From JAFGWO01 sp965603295 (GTDB lineage: Bacteria > BMS3Abin14), in the NCBI GenBank assembly GCA_965603295.1, contig CBFDCL010000009.1:1-38944 (forward strand): a stretch of DNA of 38,944 nt, given 5' to 3'. The notes below the pieces were generated by a model. It was given only the letters and a program-made list of their open reading frames with translations. It made no database searches and had not been told where the DNA came from. Shown one piece after another: positions 22,043 to 29,409 of the stretch; the first letter of the stretch is position 1, and each line of letters opens with the position of its first letter. The position numbers and the translations under genes are program-made.

Positions 22043-22190
22043 GGAGTTTGAAAGTTTGAGAGTTTGAGAGTTTGAAAGTTTAGAAAAACTGTTTGAAGTT
22101 GCGGGAAGAGCCCGTTAGACGTTGGACCTTTACTGTAAACTTAAGGTTTGAAGTTGTGAAATGGATCCAAGATCCAATATCCAAGATCTG
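22043..22190 (+). repeat. Composite repeat block after greA
   Basis: It starts 4 bases after the greA stop: GGAGTTTGAAAGTTTGAGAG with further units, ending TTTGAAGTTGCGGG (22043-22105); then GTTAGACGTTGGACC (22111-22125); a second short GGTTTGAAGTTGTG (22145-22158); then ATCCAAGATCCAATATCC (22164-22181). The orientation is sense to greA. The order (array, GTTGGAC module, second GTTTGAAGTTG) mirrors that downstream of the GT39 gene. Confidence 0.8.
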
Positions 22191-22470
22191 AAAATTGCCC
22201 CAGTGAATAAAGTCGTTCCACTGGCTCCTTTCTTCTTCTCCGCGTCGGTCCTTCCTCTCTGCACACTGGACTCTTTCCTCACGTTAAACATTAAACGATA
22301 AACTCAGGCCGATTTCCCTCTCCGGTTGCCTTAATTTTAGGCACACTCTACTCCCCTGCCCTTTTTCTTGGCAAACCAAGTCCCTCAAACTCCCTTTCCT
22401 CGTCGCGCTGTCGTGGCGAAATACCATTTAAAATCAAGTGATTATAATTTTATTGAGGTTGTTCTCCCTT
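22191..22470. other. Gene-free region upstream of glnB
   Basis: No gene is seen. The only structure noticed is a small CTTGG-CAAA-CCAAG hairpin (about 22367-22380) and an AT-rich patch (22428-22455) just upstream of the sigma-54-type promoter. It is a natural place for NtrC-like enhancer sites, but I could not identify a convincing one. Confidence 0.4.
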
Positions 22471-22487
22471 CTGGTACAGCTGTTGCT
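22471..22487 (+). promoter_or_regulatory. Sigma-54-type promoter of glnB-glnA
   Basis: CTGGTACAGCTGTTGCT keeps the invariant GG (22473-22474) and GC (22485-22486) exactly ten bases apart and differs from the TGGCAC-N5-TTGCW consensus at one main position. It is 45 bases before the glnB start, as expected for nitrogen-regulated expression. Confidence 0.8.
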
Positions 22488-22531
22488 TTTATGGCAGTAC
22501 GCTTTGAGACGGATCAAGGGAGGTGTGCACC

Positions 22532-22870
22532 ATGAAAAAAGTAGAAGCAATAATCAAACCGTTCAAGTTAGAGGAGGTCAAAGAGTCCCTCAATGCCCTG
22601 GGGATCCAGGGAATGACCGTCAGCGAGGTCAAGGGGTTCGGTCGGCAGAAGGGTCACACGGAGCTCTACAGGGGCGCCGAATACATTGTGGATTTTCTGC
22701 CCAAAGTGAAGATCGAAGTCGTCGTCAAGGATGAGATCCTGGAAAAGGTCCTCGAAGCGGTTTCCGAGGCTGCCAAAACCGGGAGGATCGGGGACGGCAA
22801 GATCTTCGTAATCCCAGTGGAGGACACCATTCGGATACGTACCGGTGAGACCGGTGAAGAGGCGATCTGA
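22532..22870 (+). CDS. glnB: Nitrogen regulatory protein P-II
   Basis: Trimeric PII signal protein reporting nitrogen, energy and 2-oxoglutarate status. The 112-residue sequence has the conserved start MKKVEAIIKPFKLEEVKESL, the T-loop GHTELYRGAEYIVDFLPK with Tyr51 (the uridylylation site in proteobacteria), and the C-terminal signature TGRIGDGKIFVIPVEDTIRIRTGE. Start ATG 22532 has GGGAGGTG upstream. It lies 43 bases before glnA under a sigma-54-type promoter, so it probably controls adenylylation and expression of that glutamine synthetase. The absence of an adjacent amtB favours the name GlnB over GlnK. Confidence 0.95.
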   Translation: MKKVEAIIKPFKLEEVKESLNALGIQGMTVSEVKGFGRQKGHTELYRGAEYIVDFLPKVKIEVVVKDEILEKVLEAVSEAAKTGRIGDGKIFVIPVEDTIRIRTGETGEEAI

Positions 22871-22913
22871 GACGCGCCGGGTCAGGAACATTTTTTTCGA
22901 ACGGAGGTAGGCA

Positions 22914-24332
22914 ATGACACCGAAAGAAGTGATGGAGTTCGCAAAAAACAAAGAGGTAAAAATGGTTGATCTGAAATTCATGGACCTTCCGGGGACATGG
23001 CAACACTTCAGTATTCCTGTCAATCAGCTCGACGAAAGTAGTTTTGAGGATGGTTACGGTTTTGACGGTTCGTCCATCCGTGGGTGGCAGCCCATCCACG
23101 CCAGCGACATGCTCGTCATCCCGGACCCTTCCACTGCCCAGATCGATCCTTTCATCGACGTGGTCCCGACCCTCACCATGATCTGCAATATCGTGGATCC
23201 CGTGACCAAGGAGCCCTACACCAGGGACCCGCGTTTCGTGGCCCATAAGGCTGAAGCCTACCTCAAGTCAACCGGTATCGGCGACGTTGCCTATTTCGGC
23301 CCTGAGGCCGAATTTTTCATCCTGGACGACGTCCGGTTCGATCAGAACGCCCATTCCGGTTATTATTTCATCGATTCCAAGGAGGGCTGGTGGAATACGG
23401 GCAAGGATGAGGGTCCCAACCTCGGTTTCAAGCCCCGGCACAAGGAAGGGTATTTCCCCTGCCCGCCGGTTGACAGCCTGTCGGCCGTGAGGATCGAAAT
23501 GGTCCAGACCCTTCAGGACGCCTACGGCATCGAGATCGAGGCGGAACACCACGAGGTGGCCACAGCCGGACAGGCGGAGATCGACATGAAATACGCTCCC
23601 CTTGTCCAGTGCGCCGACAACCTGATGAGGTTCAAGTATGTTGTCAAGAACGTTGCCCGTAAGCACGGGAAAACGGCCACTTTCATGCCGAAGCCCGTTT
23701 TTCAGGATAACGGTTCCGGCATGCACGTTCACATGAGCCTCTGGAAGGACGGCAAGCCGGTCTTCGCGGGCGACCGTTACGGCGGGCTCAGTGAAACGGC
23801 CATGTTCTATATCGGCGGGATCCTTAAGCACGCCCCATCCCTCTGCGCCCTGACCAACCCCACGACGAACTCATACAAGCGGCTGGTTCCGGGCTACGAA
23901 GCGCCGATCAACCTGGTATATTCTTCGAGGAACCGGAGCGCCGCCTGCAGGATTCCCATGTACTCGGCCAGTCCCAAAGCAAAGAGGGTTGAATTCCGCA
24001 CTCCGGACCCGACCTGCAACGGCTATCTCGCATTTTCGGCCCTGCTCATGGCGGGCCTGGACGGCATCGAGAACCGGATCGATCCCGGTGAAGCCCTGGA
24101 CAAGAACATCTACGGGCTTTCCCCGGAAGAACTGGCCCAGTATCCGAAAGCCCCGGGATCCCTTGACGAGGCCCTCGACAACCTCGAGAAGAACCACGAC
24201 TTCCTGCTCAAGGGGGACGTGTTCACGCCGGACCTCATCGAGATGTGGCTGGCTTTCAAGAGGGAGAACGAGGTGGATGCCATGCGGTTAAGGCCTCACC
24301 CCTATGAGTTTGCCCTGTATTTCGATATCTAA
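22914..24332 (+). CDS. glnA: Glutamine synthetase, type I
   Basis: Makes glutamine from glutamate, ammonia and ATP; a dodecamer in the cytoplasm. The beta-grasp N-terminal domain (VDLKFMDLPGTWQHFSIPV, EDGYGFDGSSIRGWQ) is followed by the catalytic domain with FGPEAEFFILD, EAEHHEVATAGQAEID, KHGKTATFMPKP, NGSGMHVHMSLWKDGK and RNRSAACRIP. The adenylylation-site tyrosine is Tyr400 in KNIYGLSPEE, marking the GSI-beta type controlled by covalent modification. Length is 472 residues (E. coli 469). ACGGAGGTAGGC precedes ATG 22914. It is co-transcribed with glnB. Confidence 0.98.
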   Translation: MTPKEVMEFAKNKEVKMVDLKFMDLPGTWQHFSIPVNQLDESSFEDGYGFDGSSIRGWQPIHASDMLVIPDPSTAQIDPFIDVVPTLTMICNIVDPVTKEPYTRDPRFVAHKAEAYLKSTGIGDVAYFGPEAEFFILDDVRFDQNAHSGYYFIDSKEGWWNTGKDEGPNLGFKPRHKEGYFPCPPVDSLSAVRIEMVQTLQDAYGIEIEAEHHEVATAGQAEIDMKYAPLVQCADNLMRFKYVVKNVARKHGKTATFMPKPVFQDNGSGMHVHMSLWKDGKPVFAGDRYGGLSETAMFYIGGILKHAPSLCALTNPTTNSYKRLVPGYEAPINLVYSSRNRSAACRIPMYSASPKAKRVEFRTPDPTCNGYLAFSALLMAGLDGIENRIDPGEALDKNIYGLSPEELAQYPKAPGSLDEALDNLEKNHDFLLKGDVFTPDLIEMWLAFKRENEVDAMRLRPHPYEFALYFDI

Positions 24333-24346
24333 TAACGGCCGTAATT

Positions 24347-24422
24347 GGTGACTAGTGACTGGTGTTTGGTAAAATCTGCCTTTGAGAGAGGCGATCCTGC
24401 CAATCACTAATCACTAATCACC
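24347..24422. repeat. Inverted repeat of GTGACT/ATCACTA words after glnA
   Basis: A 23-base arm at 24347-24369 (GGTGACTAGTGACTGGTG...) and a 23-base arm at 24400-24422 (...AATCACTAATCACC) are reverse complements at 19 of 23 positions around a 30-base centre. Each arm is itself a tandem of 7-8 base words. It lies between the convergent glnA and lgt genes and could act as a bidirectional terminator. Related words occur at 14130-14177 and 15930-15961. Confidence 0.75.
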
Positions 24423-24452
24423 GGTTGCGAGACTCATCTTTCCCTGGCCGTC

Positions 24453-25274
24453 TCAGGGAAGCGGGGGAGGGTTCCCAAGGGGATCCTCCCCCGCTGCGTT
24501 CTGCCTGGTTCTTCGGGAAAAGAGGACATACATGGCCGCTCCGGTTATAAAGACCGCAAGGCTCAGCCACTGGCTGACCGACAGGGTAATGCCGGCTGCT
24601 CTGATTGATCCTCTTGGATCTCCCCTCAGAAATTCCACCGCAAAGCGAAAAACCCCGTAGAAGAGAAGGTAAAAAGAGGCCATCTGTCCCGGAAACCGCC
24701 TCCGTGGATGAAGCCGGACAAGAAAGGCCGTCAGGCCCGCCAGGAAGAGGAAAGAATACAGCTGGGTGGGGTGGACGGGGATGTTAAGCACATCGGCCGC
24801 AAGGCAGTCAGGATGTGAAAAGGTCACCGACCAGGGCAGATTGGACGGTTTGCCGTAACAGCACCCCGCGGAAAAGCATCCCAACCTCCCGAAGGCGTGG
24901 CCGAAGGGAACGACGGCGGCACCAATGTCCAGCATTTCCCGGAGGGGGAGGCTGTAAAACCGTGTTAACAGGATGAACGCTGCGCTTCCCCCGATCAGTC
25001 CGCCGAAGAATACCAGGCCTCCCCGCCAGAACTTGAGGATCTCGAGAGGCGCCCCGGCGTAGTAGTCCCAGTTGATGAGTACAAAGGCGAACCTGGCGCC
25101 CACGAGACCTGCCAGCACGACGATGACCGACATGTCGATGATCCGCCCCGGTTCTCCCCCGGCCTGCCGGAACAGGTGCTCACCGAGGAGGACTCCCGCC
25201 AGGATCCCCACAGCCACGAGAAGGCCGTAGGTATGGATAGTGACAGGTCCGATGGAGAGCAGCTCAGGGAACAT
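24453..25274 (-). CDS. lgt: Prolipoprotein diacylglyceryl transferase
   Basis: Lgt moves diacylglycerol from phosphatidylglycerol to the lipobox cysteine of prolipoproteins, the first step of lipoprotein maturation, in the cytoplasmic membrane. There are about seven membrane segments in 273 residues. The start HTYGLLVAVGILAGVLLGEH and the Lgt signature GHAFGRLGCFSAGCCYGKP are present, with the family arginine and glycines; the usual Asn of the GRxGNF motif is Cys here. VHPTQLYSFLFL and the late FRFAVEFLRGD are also typical. It overlaps lspA by 11 bases and is last in the ileS-lspA-lgt operon. Confidence 0.96.
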   Translation of the reverse strand: MFPELLSIGPVTIHTYGLLVAVGILAGVLLGEHLFRQAGGEPGRIIDMSVIVVLAGLVGARFAFVLINWDYYAGAPLEILKFWRGGLVFFGGLIGGSAAFILLTRFYSLPLREMLDIGAAVVPFGHAFGRLGCFSAGCCYGKPSNLPWSVTFSHPDCLAADVLNIPVHPTQLYSFLFLAGLTAFLVRLHPRRRFPGQMASFYLLFYGVFRFAVEFLRGDPRGSIRAAGITLSVSQWLSLAVFITGAAMYVLFSRRTRQNAAGEDPLGNPPPLP

Positions 25275-25767
25275 CCGACTGCAGATGATTCTCAGGGGGG
25301 TCAGCGCCTCCCGTCAGGTGGAGGTATACCAGGAAAACTGCACCGACGAAGATGGCCGAGTCGGCCAGGTTGAAAGCCGGCCAGTGATATCGCCCGATGA
25401 AAAAGTCCAGGAAATCGACAACCTCGCCGGTGGTAAAACGGTCGTAAAGGTTCCCGAGGGCCCCCCCCGCGATGAGGATCAACGCAATTCGGAGAGGTTT
25501 CGATGCATTTCTGACCGCCTGCCGGTAGAGGAAGAAAAGCAGGAGGAGGGCGGCGACGGACGCAAGAATGAAAAAAACTCGTCTGAGGGAGCTGTCCCAG
25601 CCGGCCAGGATCCCGAAAGCGCCTCCGGTATTTTTCACAAAAGTGATCTGGAAAAAACCGGGGATTACCGGGATGGATTGGTGGAGGTCCATGAACCTTG
25701 GAACGAGGGCCTTGATGATCCTGTCGGCCGCCACGATGGCGGAAAACACGAGGGCGTCCGTTCTCAT
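25264..25767 (-). CDS. lspA: Signal peptidase II (lipoprotein signal peptidase)
   Basis: Aspartic membrane protease that cleaves the signal peptide after Lgt has lipidated the cysteine. Four membrane helices span 167 residues. The two catalytic aspartates lie in the conserved blocks GGALGNLYDRFTTGEVVDFL and WPAFNLADSAIFVG. FVKNTGGAFGIL is the usual periplasmic-loop signature. Its ATG overlaps the ileS stop as ATGA (25764-25767) and its own end overlaps the lgt start, so ileS, lspA and lgt are translationally coupled and two consecutive lipoprotein-maturation enzymes share one message. Confidence 0.96.
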   Translation of the reverse strand: MRTDALVFSAIVAADRIIKALVPRFMDLHQSIPVIPGFFQITFVKNTGGAFGILAGWDSSLRRVFFILASVAALLLLFFLYRQAVRNASKPLRIALILIAGGALGNLYDRFTTGEVVDFLDFFIGRYHWPAFNLADSAIFVGAVFLVYLHLTGGADPPENHLQSDVP

Positions 25768-28571
25768 CGGCCCTCCAGTACCAAGCAGCAGCGTTCACAG
25801 AGGGTGGGATGATCCTGAACCTGTCCCACGTCCGGGGCATATTTCCAACACCTCTCGCATTTTTCACCGTCGTTACGCGAAACACTTATTCCCAGCCCCG
25901 GCACTTTCTCGTCCACGATGGCGTGGGCGGGGATATCGGGTGTTGTTTCGATGTCCGTCACCGATACGATGAAAAGATCCGACAGGACCGCACCGAAGGA
26001 TGCGAGAAATCGGCCGATGTCCTCCTCCTGGCAGAAGATCGTGAGCCGGGCCTCCAAGGAGTTTCCGATCACCTTGGCCTGTCGCGCCTCTTCCAAGGCT
26101 TTGGTGGCCAGATCGCGGATCTTCAGGAGCCTGCCGTAACGGCTGTCTAGCTCCTCGTTCTCCCATCGAGGATCGGGTTCCGGGAATCGTGACAGAAAGA
26201 CGCTTTCGGGGCGCTCCCCGGGCAGGTGTCCCCAGACCTCTTCCGCGGTAAAGGAGAGGACGGGCGCCATGAGCCTGACGATGCCCTCGATGAGCTGCCA
26301 GAAAGCGGTCTGGGCAGAGCGCCTCAGGGGGCTCTTTGCCCCGGAGGCGTACATCCTGTCCTTGAGAACGTCCAGGTAGAAGTTCGACAGGTCCACGACA
26401 CAGAAATTGTGAAGTGTGTGGAATACGGTGTGGTACTGATAGGTCGAATAGGCTTTCAGGATCTTGTCTGTTACCTGGGAAAGGCGAAGGAGAGCCCACC
26501 GGTCGAGCTCTTCCATGTCCTGTGTCGGTACCGCATCGGCTTCCGGATCGAAATCGGCCAGGTTCCCCAGGATGTACCGGCACGTATTGCGGATCCTCCT
26601 GTACGCTTCAGAAAGGCGCTGGAGGATCTCATCGGAGATCCTTATGTCGTCCCTGTAATCCTCCGCCGAAACCCACAGCCTGACGATCTCGGCACCGAAT
26701 TTCCTGATGATATCCTGGGGAGAGATCACGTTCCCCATGGATTTGGACATTTTCCGTCCCTGACCGTCCACGACGTAACCGTGGGTCAGGACCTCTCGAT
26801 AGGGGGCTTTTCCCCTGGTTCCCACGGAGGCGAGGAGGGTGCTGTGGAACCATCCCCGGTGCTGGTCGCTGCCCTCAAGATAAATATCGCACGGCCAGGT
26901 CAGATCTTCCCTGTCCTCGAGAACGGCCGCGTGGCTCACCCCTGAATCGAACCACACGTCCAGGATGTTCATGTCTTTTTTGAAGGATCCCGATTCACAG
27001 GAAGGGCACCGCGTACCCTCCGGCAGCAGGTCCGCCGCTGAGGAGGAATACCAGATATCGTGACCATGTTCCTCGATCAGGTCGGCAACGTGGTTGCAGA
27101 TCTCGCGGCTCATGAGGGTTTCCCCGCACTCTTCGCAGTAGAAGATGGTGATGGGGGAGCCCCATGACCTCTGGCGGGAAATGCACCAGTCGGGACGGTT
27201 TTCGATCATCTGGTAGATTCGCTGTTTTCCCCATGAGGGGATCCACTGGACATTGTTGATCGCTTCAAGGCTGTTCTTCCTGAGATCAGCGTGCTCCATG
27301 GAGATGAACCACTGTTCCGTAGCCCGGAAGATTATAGGGGACTTGCACCTCCAGCAATGGGGGTATGAGTGCTCGACGCTGGATTCTGCAAGCAGGTTCC
27401 CCGTTTCAGAGAGTTTCCCGGTGACCTCTCCGTTGGCTTTGAATACCTGTTTGCCCGCGAAGAATTCCACATCCTGGGTGAACCGCCCGACGTCGTCCAC
27501 CGGGGCGTAAATATCCAGCCCGTATCGAACCCCTGTCTCATAGTCCTCCTGGCCGTGGCCGGGAGCCGTGTGGACGCATCCTGTTCCGGCTTCCAGAGTG
27601 ACGTAATCGGCAAGGACAATAATCGATTCCCGGTCGTACAGGGGATGCCGGGTCCGGAGACCCTCGAGTTCCCTTCCCTTGAACATCGCCACCGTTTCAG
27701 GGTTTTCCAGGCCGACGGCGGCGGCAAAGTGGGATGCCAGATCCTCTGCAACGATGATCGCTTCGCCGCCGGACCGGATGGCCACGTAAGTGAATTCCGG
27801 ATGAAGCGCCACCGCGAGGTTGGCCGGGATTGTCCACGGGGTGGTGGTCCAGATGGCCACGGATGACGGGATCCCCTTCAGTTCCCGGATGCGCTCTGAA
27901 GGATCATCGATAAAGGGAAACCTCACGAAGATGGAGGGGGAGGTGTGGTCCTGGTACTCCACCTCGGCTTCGGCGAGGGCAGTCACGCAGGAAGCGCACC
28001 AGTAAACCGGTTTTTTCCGCTTATAGACGGACCCTTTTTCCACGAATTTACCGAACTCCCGCGTTATCCTGGCTTCGTAGGGATAAGCCATGGTCAGGTA
28101 GGGGCTGTCCCAGGCACCGAATACGCCAAGCCGCTTGAACTCCTCCCTCTGGATGTCGATGTATTTTAAGGCGTATTCCCTGCAGGCCCGGCGGATGTCC
28201 AGGACGGGGAGATCCTTTTCCCTTGCTTTCAGTTCGGTGTCCACCTTGTGCTCGATGGGGAGTCCGTGACAATCCCACCCCGGCACGTAGTGTGAGTAAT
28301 AACCGGCCATCCATTTGGATTTCACGACGAAATCCTTGAGAATCTTGTTTAAGGCGGTTCCCATGTGTATCTGCCCGTTGGCATAGGGAGGGCCATCGTG
28401 CAGGGTGTAAACGGGGCAGGCCTCCCGGTCCTCGAGGATCTTGCGGTAAACGTCTTTTTTCCGCCAGGTCTCGAGTTTCTCGGGTTCACGGACCGAGAGG
28501 TTGGCCCGCATCGGGAACTCTGTTTTCGGTAAGTTGAGGGTGTCCTTGTAGTTTTTCTTCTCGTCGGCCAT
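25764..28571 (-). CDS. ileS: Isoleucyl-tRNA synthetase
   Basis: Class Ia synthetase charging tRNA-Ile. It has 935 residues. The HIGH-type motif is HMGT at residues 69-72 in PYANGQIHMGTALNKIL; the KMSKS motif starts at Lys607 in GRKMSKSMGN. The CP1 editing domain lies between them (for example AIWTTTPWTIPANLAVALHP and TAPGHGQEDYETG). The C-terminal zinc finger is CERCWKYAPDVG with CERC, typical of the bacterial-type enzyme. ATG 28571 is followed by the usual YKDTLNLPKTEFPMRANL. Expression is predicted to be controlled by the isoleucine T-box upstream, reached through a 90-base repeat-bearing spacer. Confidence 0.98.
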   Translation of the reverse strand: MADEKKNYKDTLNLPKTEFPMRANLSVREPEKLETWRKKDVYRKILEDREACPVYTLHDGPPYANGQIHMGTALNKILKDFVVKSKWMAGYYSHYVPGWDCHGLPIEHKVDTELKAREKDLPVLDIRRACREYALKYIDIQREEFKRLGVFGAWDSPYLTMAYPYEARITREFGKFVEKGSVYKRKKPVYWCASCVTALAEAEVEYQDHTSPSIFVRFPFIDDPSERIRELKGIPSSVAIWTTTPWTIPANLAVALHPEFTYVAIRSGGEAIIVAEDLASHFAAAVGLENPETVAMFKGRELEGLRTRHPLYDRESIIVLADYVTLEAGTGCVHTAPGHGQEDYETGVRYGLDIYAPVDDVGRFTQDVEFFAGKQVFKANGEVTGKLSETGNLLAESSVEHSYPHCWRCKSPIIFRATEQWFISMEHADLRKNSLEAINNVQWIPSWGKQRIYQMIENRPDWCISRQRSWGSPITIFYCEECGETLMSREICNHVADLIEEHGHDIWYSSSAADLLPEGTRCPSCESGSFKKDMNILDVWFDSGVSHAAVLEDREDLTWPCDIYLEGSDQHRGWFHSTLLASVGTRGKAPYREVLTHGYVVDGQGRKMSKSMGNVISPQDIIRKFGAEIVRLWVSAEDYRDDIRISDEILQRLSEAYRRIRNTCRYILGNLADFDPEADAVPTQDMEELDRWALLRLSQVTDKILKAYSTYQYHTVFHTLHNFCVVDLSNFYLDVLKDRMYASGAKSPLRRSAQTAFWQLIEGIVRLMAPVLSFTAEEVWGHLPGERPESVFLSRFPEPDPRWENEELDSRYGRLLKIRDLATKALEEARQAKVIGNSLEARLTIFCQEEDIGRFLASFGAVLSDLFIVSVTDIETTPDIPAHAIVDEKVPGLGISVSRNDGEKCERCWKYAPDVGQVQDHPTLCERCCLVLEGR

Positions 28572-28587
28572 GGCTTTCTCGTTTTCA

Positions 28588-28678
28588 AAAAATGGTTGAG
28601 GGTTGAGTGTTAAGAAGAGTTGAGGGTTGACAGAGAAAGGTCAGTAAAGCTCAACGCACAACCCTTAACCTTCGACTC
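28588..28678. repeat. GGTTGAGGGTTGAG repeat pair between T-box and ileS
   Basis: GGTTGAGGGTTGAGTGTTAAG and GAGTTGAGGGTTGAC (28594-28631) are followed by the opposite-strand words GCTCAACGCACAACCC and TTAACC (28649-28671), giving an imperfect hairpin in the ileS leader downstream of the T-box terminator. No gene is seen here. Confidence 0.65.
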
Positions 28679-28954
28679 AAAAAAAAGCTCCCATCCCCAA
28701 GGGACGGGAGCGTTAAGCCCACGGTACCACCCCGGTTGCCGGGCCACACGATACGAGTGGCCGGACCACTCTGGCGCTGTAACGGGCGCTCCCGGAGCCG
28801 CTTAGGTCCCTCGACAGGCCAAAGATTTCTGCGGCACAGCTCGGGGGTGATCTTCCCTGTCCTCCGGTTTCCGGGCTCTCACTGTCCCCGGATCGCTGGA
28901 TGCCGGTGACCGGACCGGTACTTTCCCCTTCATGGCTTTTGATCTTGTTGCCTG
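28679..28954 (-). ncRNA. T-box riboswitch (isoleucine specifier) controlling ileS
   Basis: Read on the minus strand, the T-box core AACCGGGGTGGTACCGTGGG (28739-28720) is followed by an intrinsic terminator with arms GCTCCCGTCCC/GGGATGGGAGC (28712-28688) and a run of nine T (28687-28679). Upstream, the Stem I 3' side reads GGGAAGATCACCCCCGAGC, where ATC (28851-28849) followed by A is in the usual specifier position, matching isoleucine. A distal-loop-like CAGTGAGAGCCCGG also occurs. Uncharged tRNA-Ile would pair with ATC and the T-box bulge to prevent termination. ileS starts 108 bases beyond the terminator. Confidence 0.93.
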
Positions 28955-28960
28955 GTGGGA

Positions 28961-28989
28961 AGGATAGGGCCAAGAGCAGTCGATGTCAA
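28961..28989 (-). promoter_or_regulatory. Promoter of the T-box/ileS operon
   Basis: On the minus strand, TTGACA (28989-28984), a 17-base spacer and TATCCT (28966-28961). It places the transcription start near 28954, just before the T-box Stem I. It is divergent from the xseB promoter about 100 bases away. Confidence 0.75.
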
Positions 28990-29092
28990 GGGACCGAAAA
29001 GGCTACAGGGGGAGTGCGGGGAAAGGAGCCGGGGAGGCAGCCGGTACCGTCATGAGGAAATAGGAAACCCAGCGGCTGGTCTCCGGTTTCCG

Positions 29093-29121
29093 TTGACGTA
29101 GTATCGTGTTAGCATTACATT
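29093..29121 (+). promoter_or_regulatory. Promoter of the xseB-ispA-dxs operon
   Basis: TTGACG (29093-29098), exactly 17 bases, then TACATT (29116-29121), about 44 bases before the xseB start. It is a good sigma-70 match and the only one found for the long downstream operon. Confidence 0.7.
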
Positions 29122-29164
29122 CTCAACGTTCATGGGTTAATCAAATTATCGCGTGAGGTGTGGT

Positions 29165-29407
29165 GTGGGCAAGGTCAGCAGGGAAGGAAAAAGTTTCGAA
29201 AAGAAACTGTCGGATCTTGAAGCCATCGTCTCGGAGCTCGAAGCGGGAGATACTCCGCTGGAGGAATCCCTTGTCCTTTTCGAAAAGGGCACGGAACTCC
29301 TGAAGGAACTGGCCCGTATCCTGGAAGAGGCTGAGCAAAAAGTCGAGACCCTCTCCAGGGATCCCTCTGGAACCCTCACCGCCAGGCCGTTTGAGGAAGG
29401 CGAGTAG
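29165..29407 (+). CDS. xseB: Exodeoxyribonuclease VII small subunit
   Basis: Small subunit that binds the long C-terminal helices of XseA in the ssDNA-specific exonuclease VII. It is an 80-residue helical protein with the family core KLSDLEAIVSELEAGDTPLEESLVLFEKGTELLKE. Start GTG 29165 has GAGGTG four bases upstream; GTG 29153 is a second in-frame choice adding four residues. No xseA is in the window. It is the first gene after the 29093 promoter, and the next gene ispA starts two bases after its stop; the xseB-ispA-dxs order is common in proteobacteria. Confidence 0.92.
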   Translation: MGKVSREGKSFEKKLSDLEAIVSELEAGDTPLEESLVLFEKGTELLKELARILEEAEQKVETLSRDPSGTLTARPFEEGE

Positions 29408-29409
29408 CG

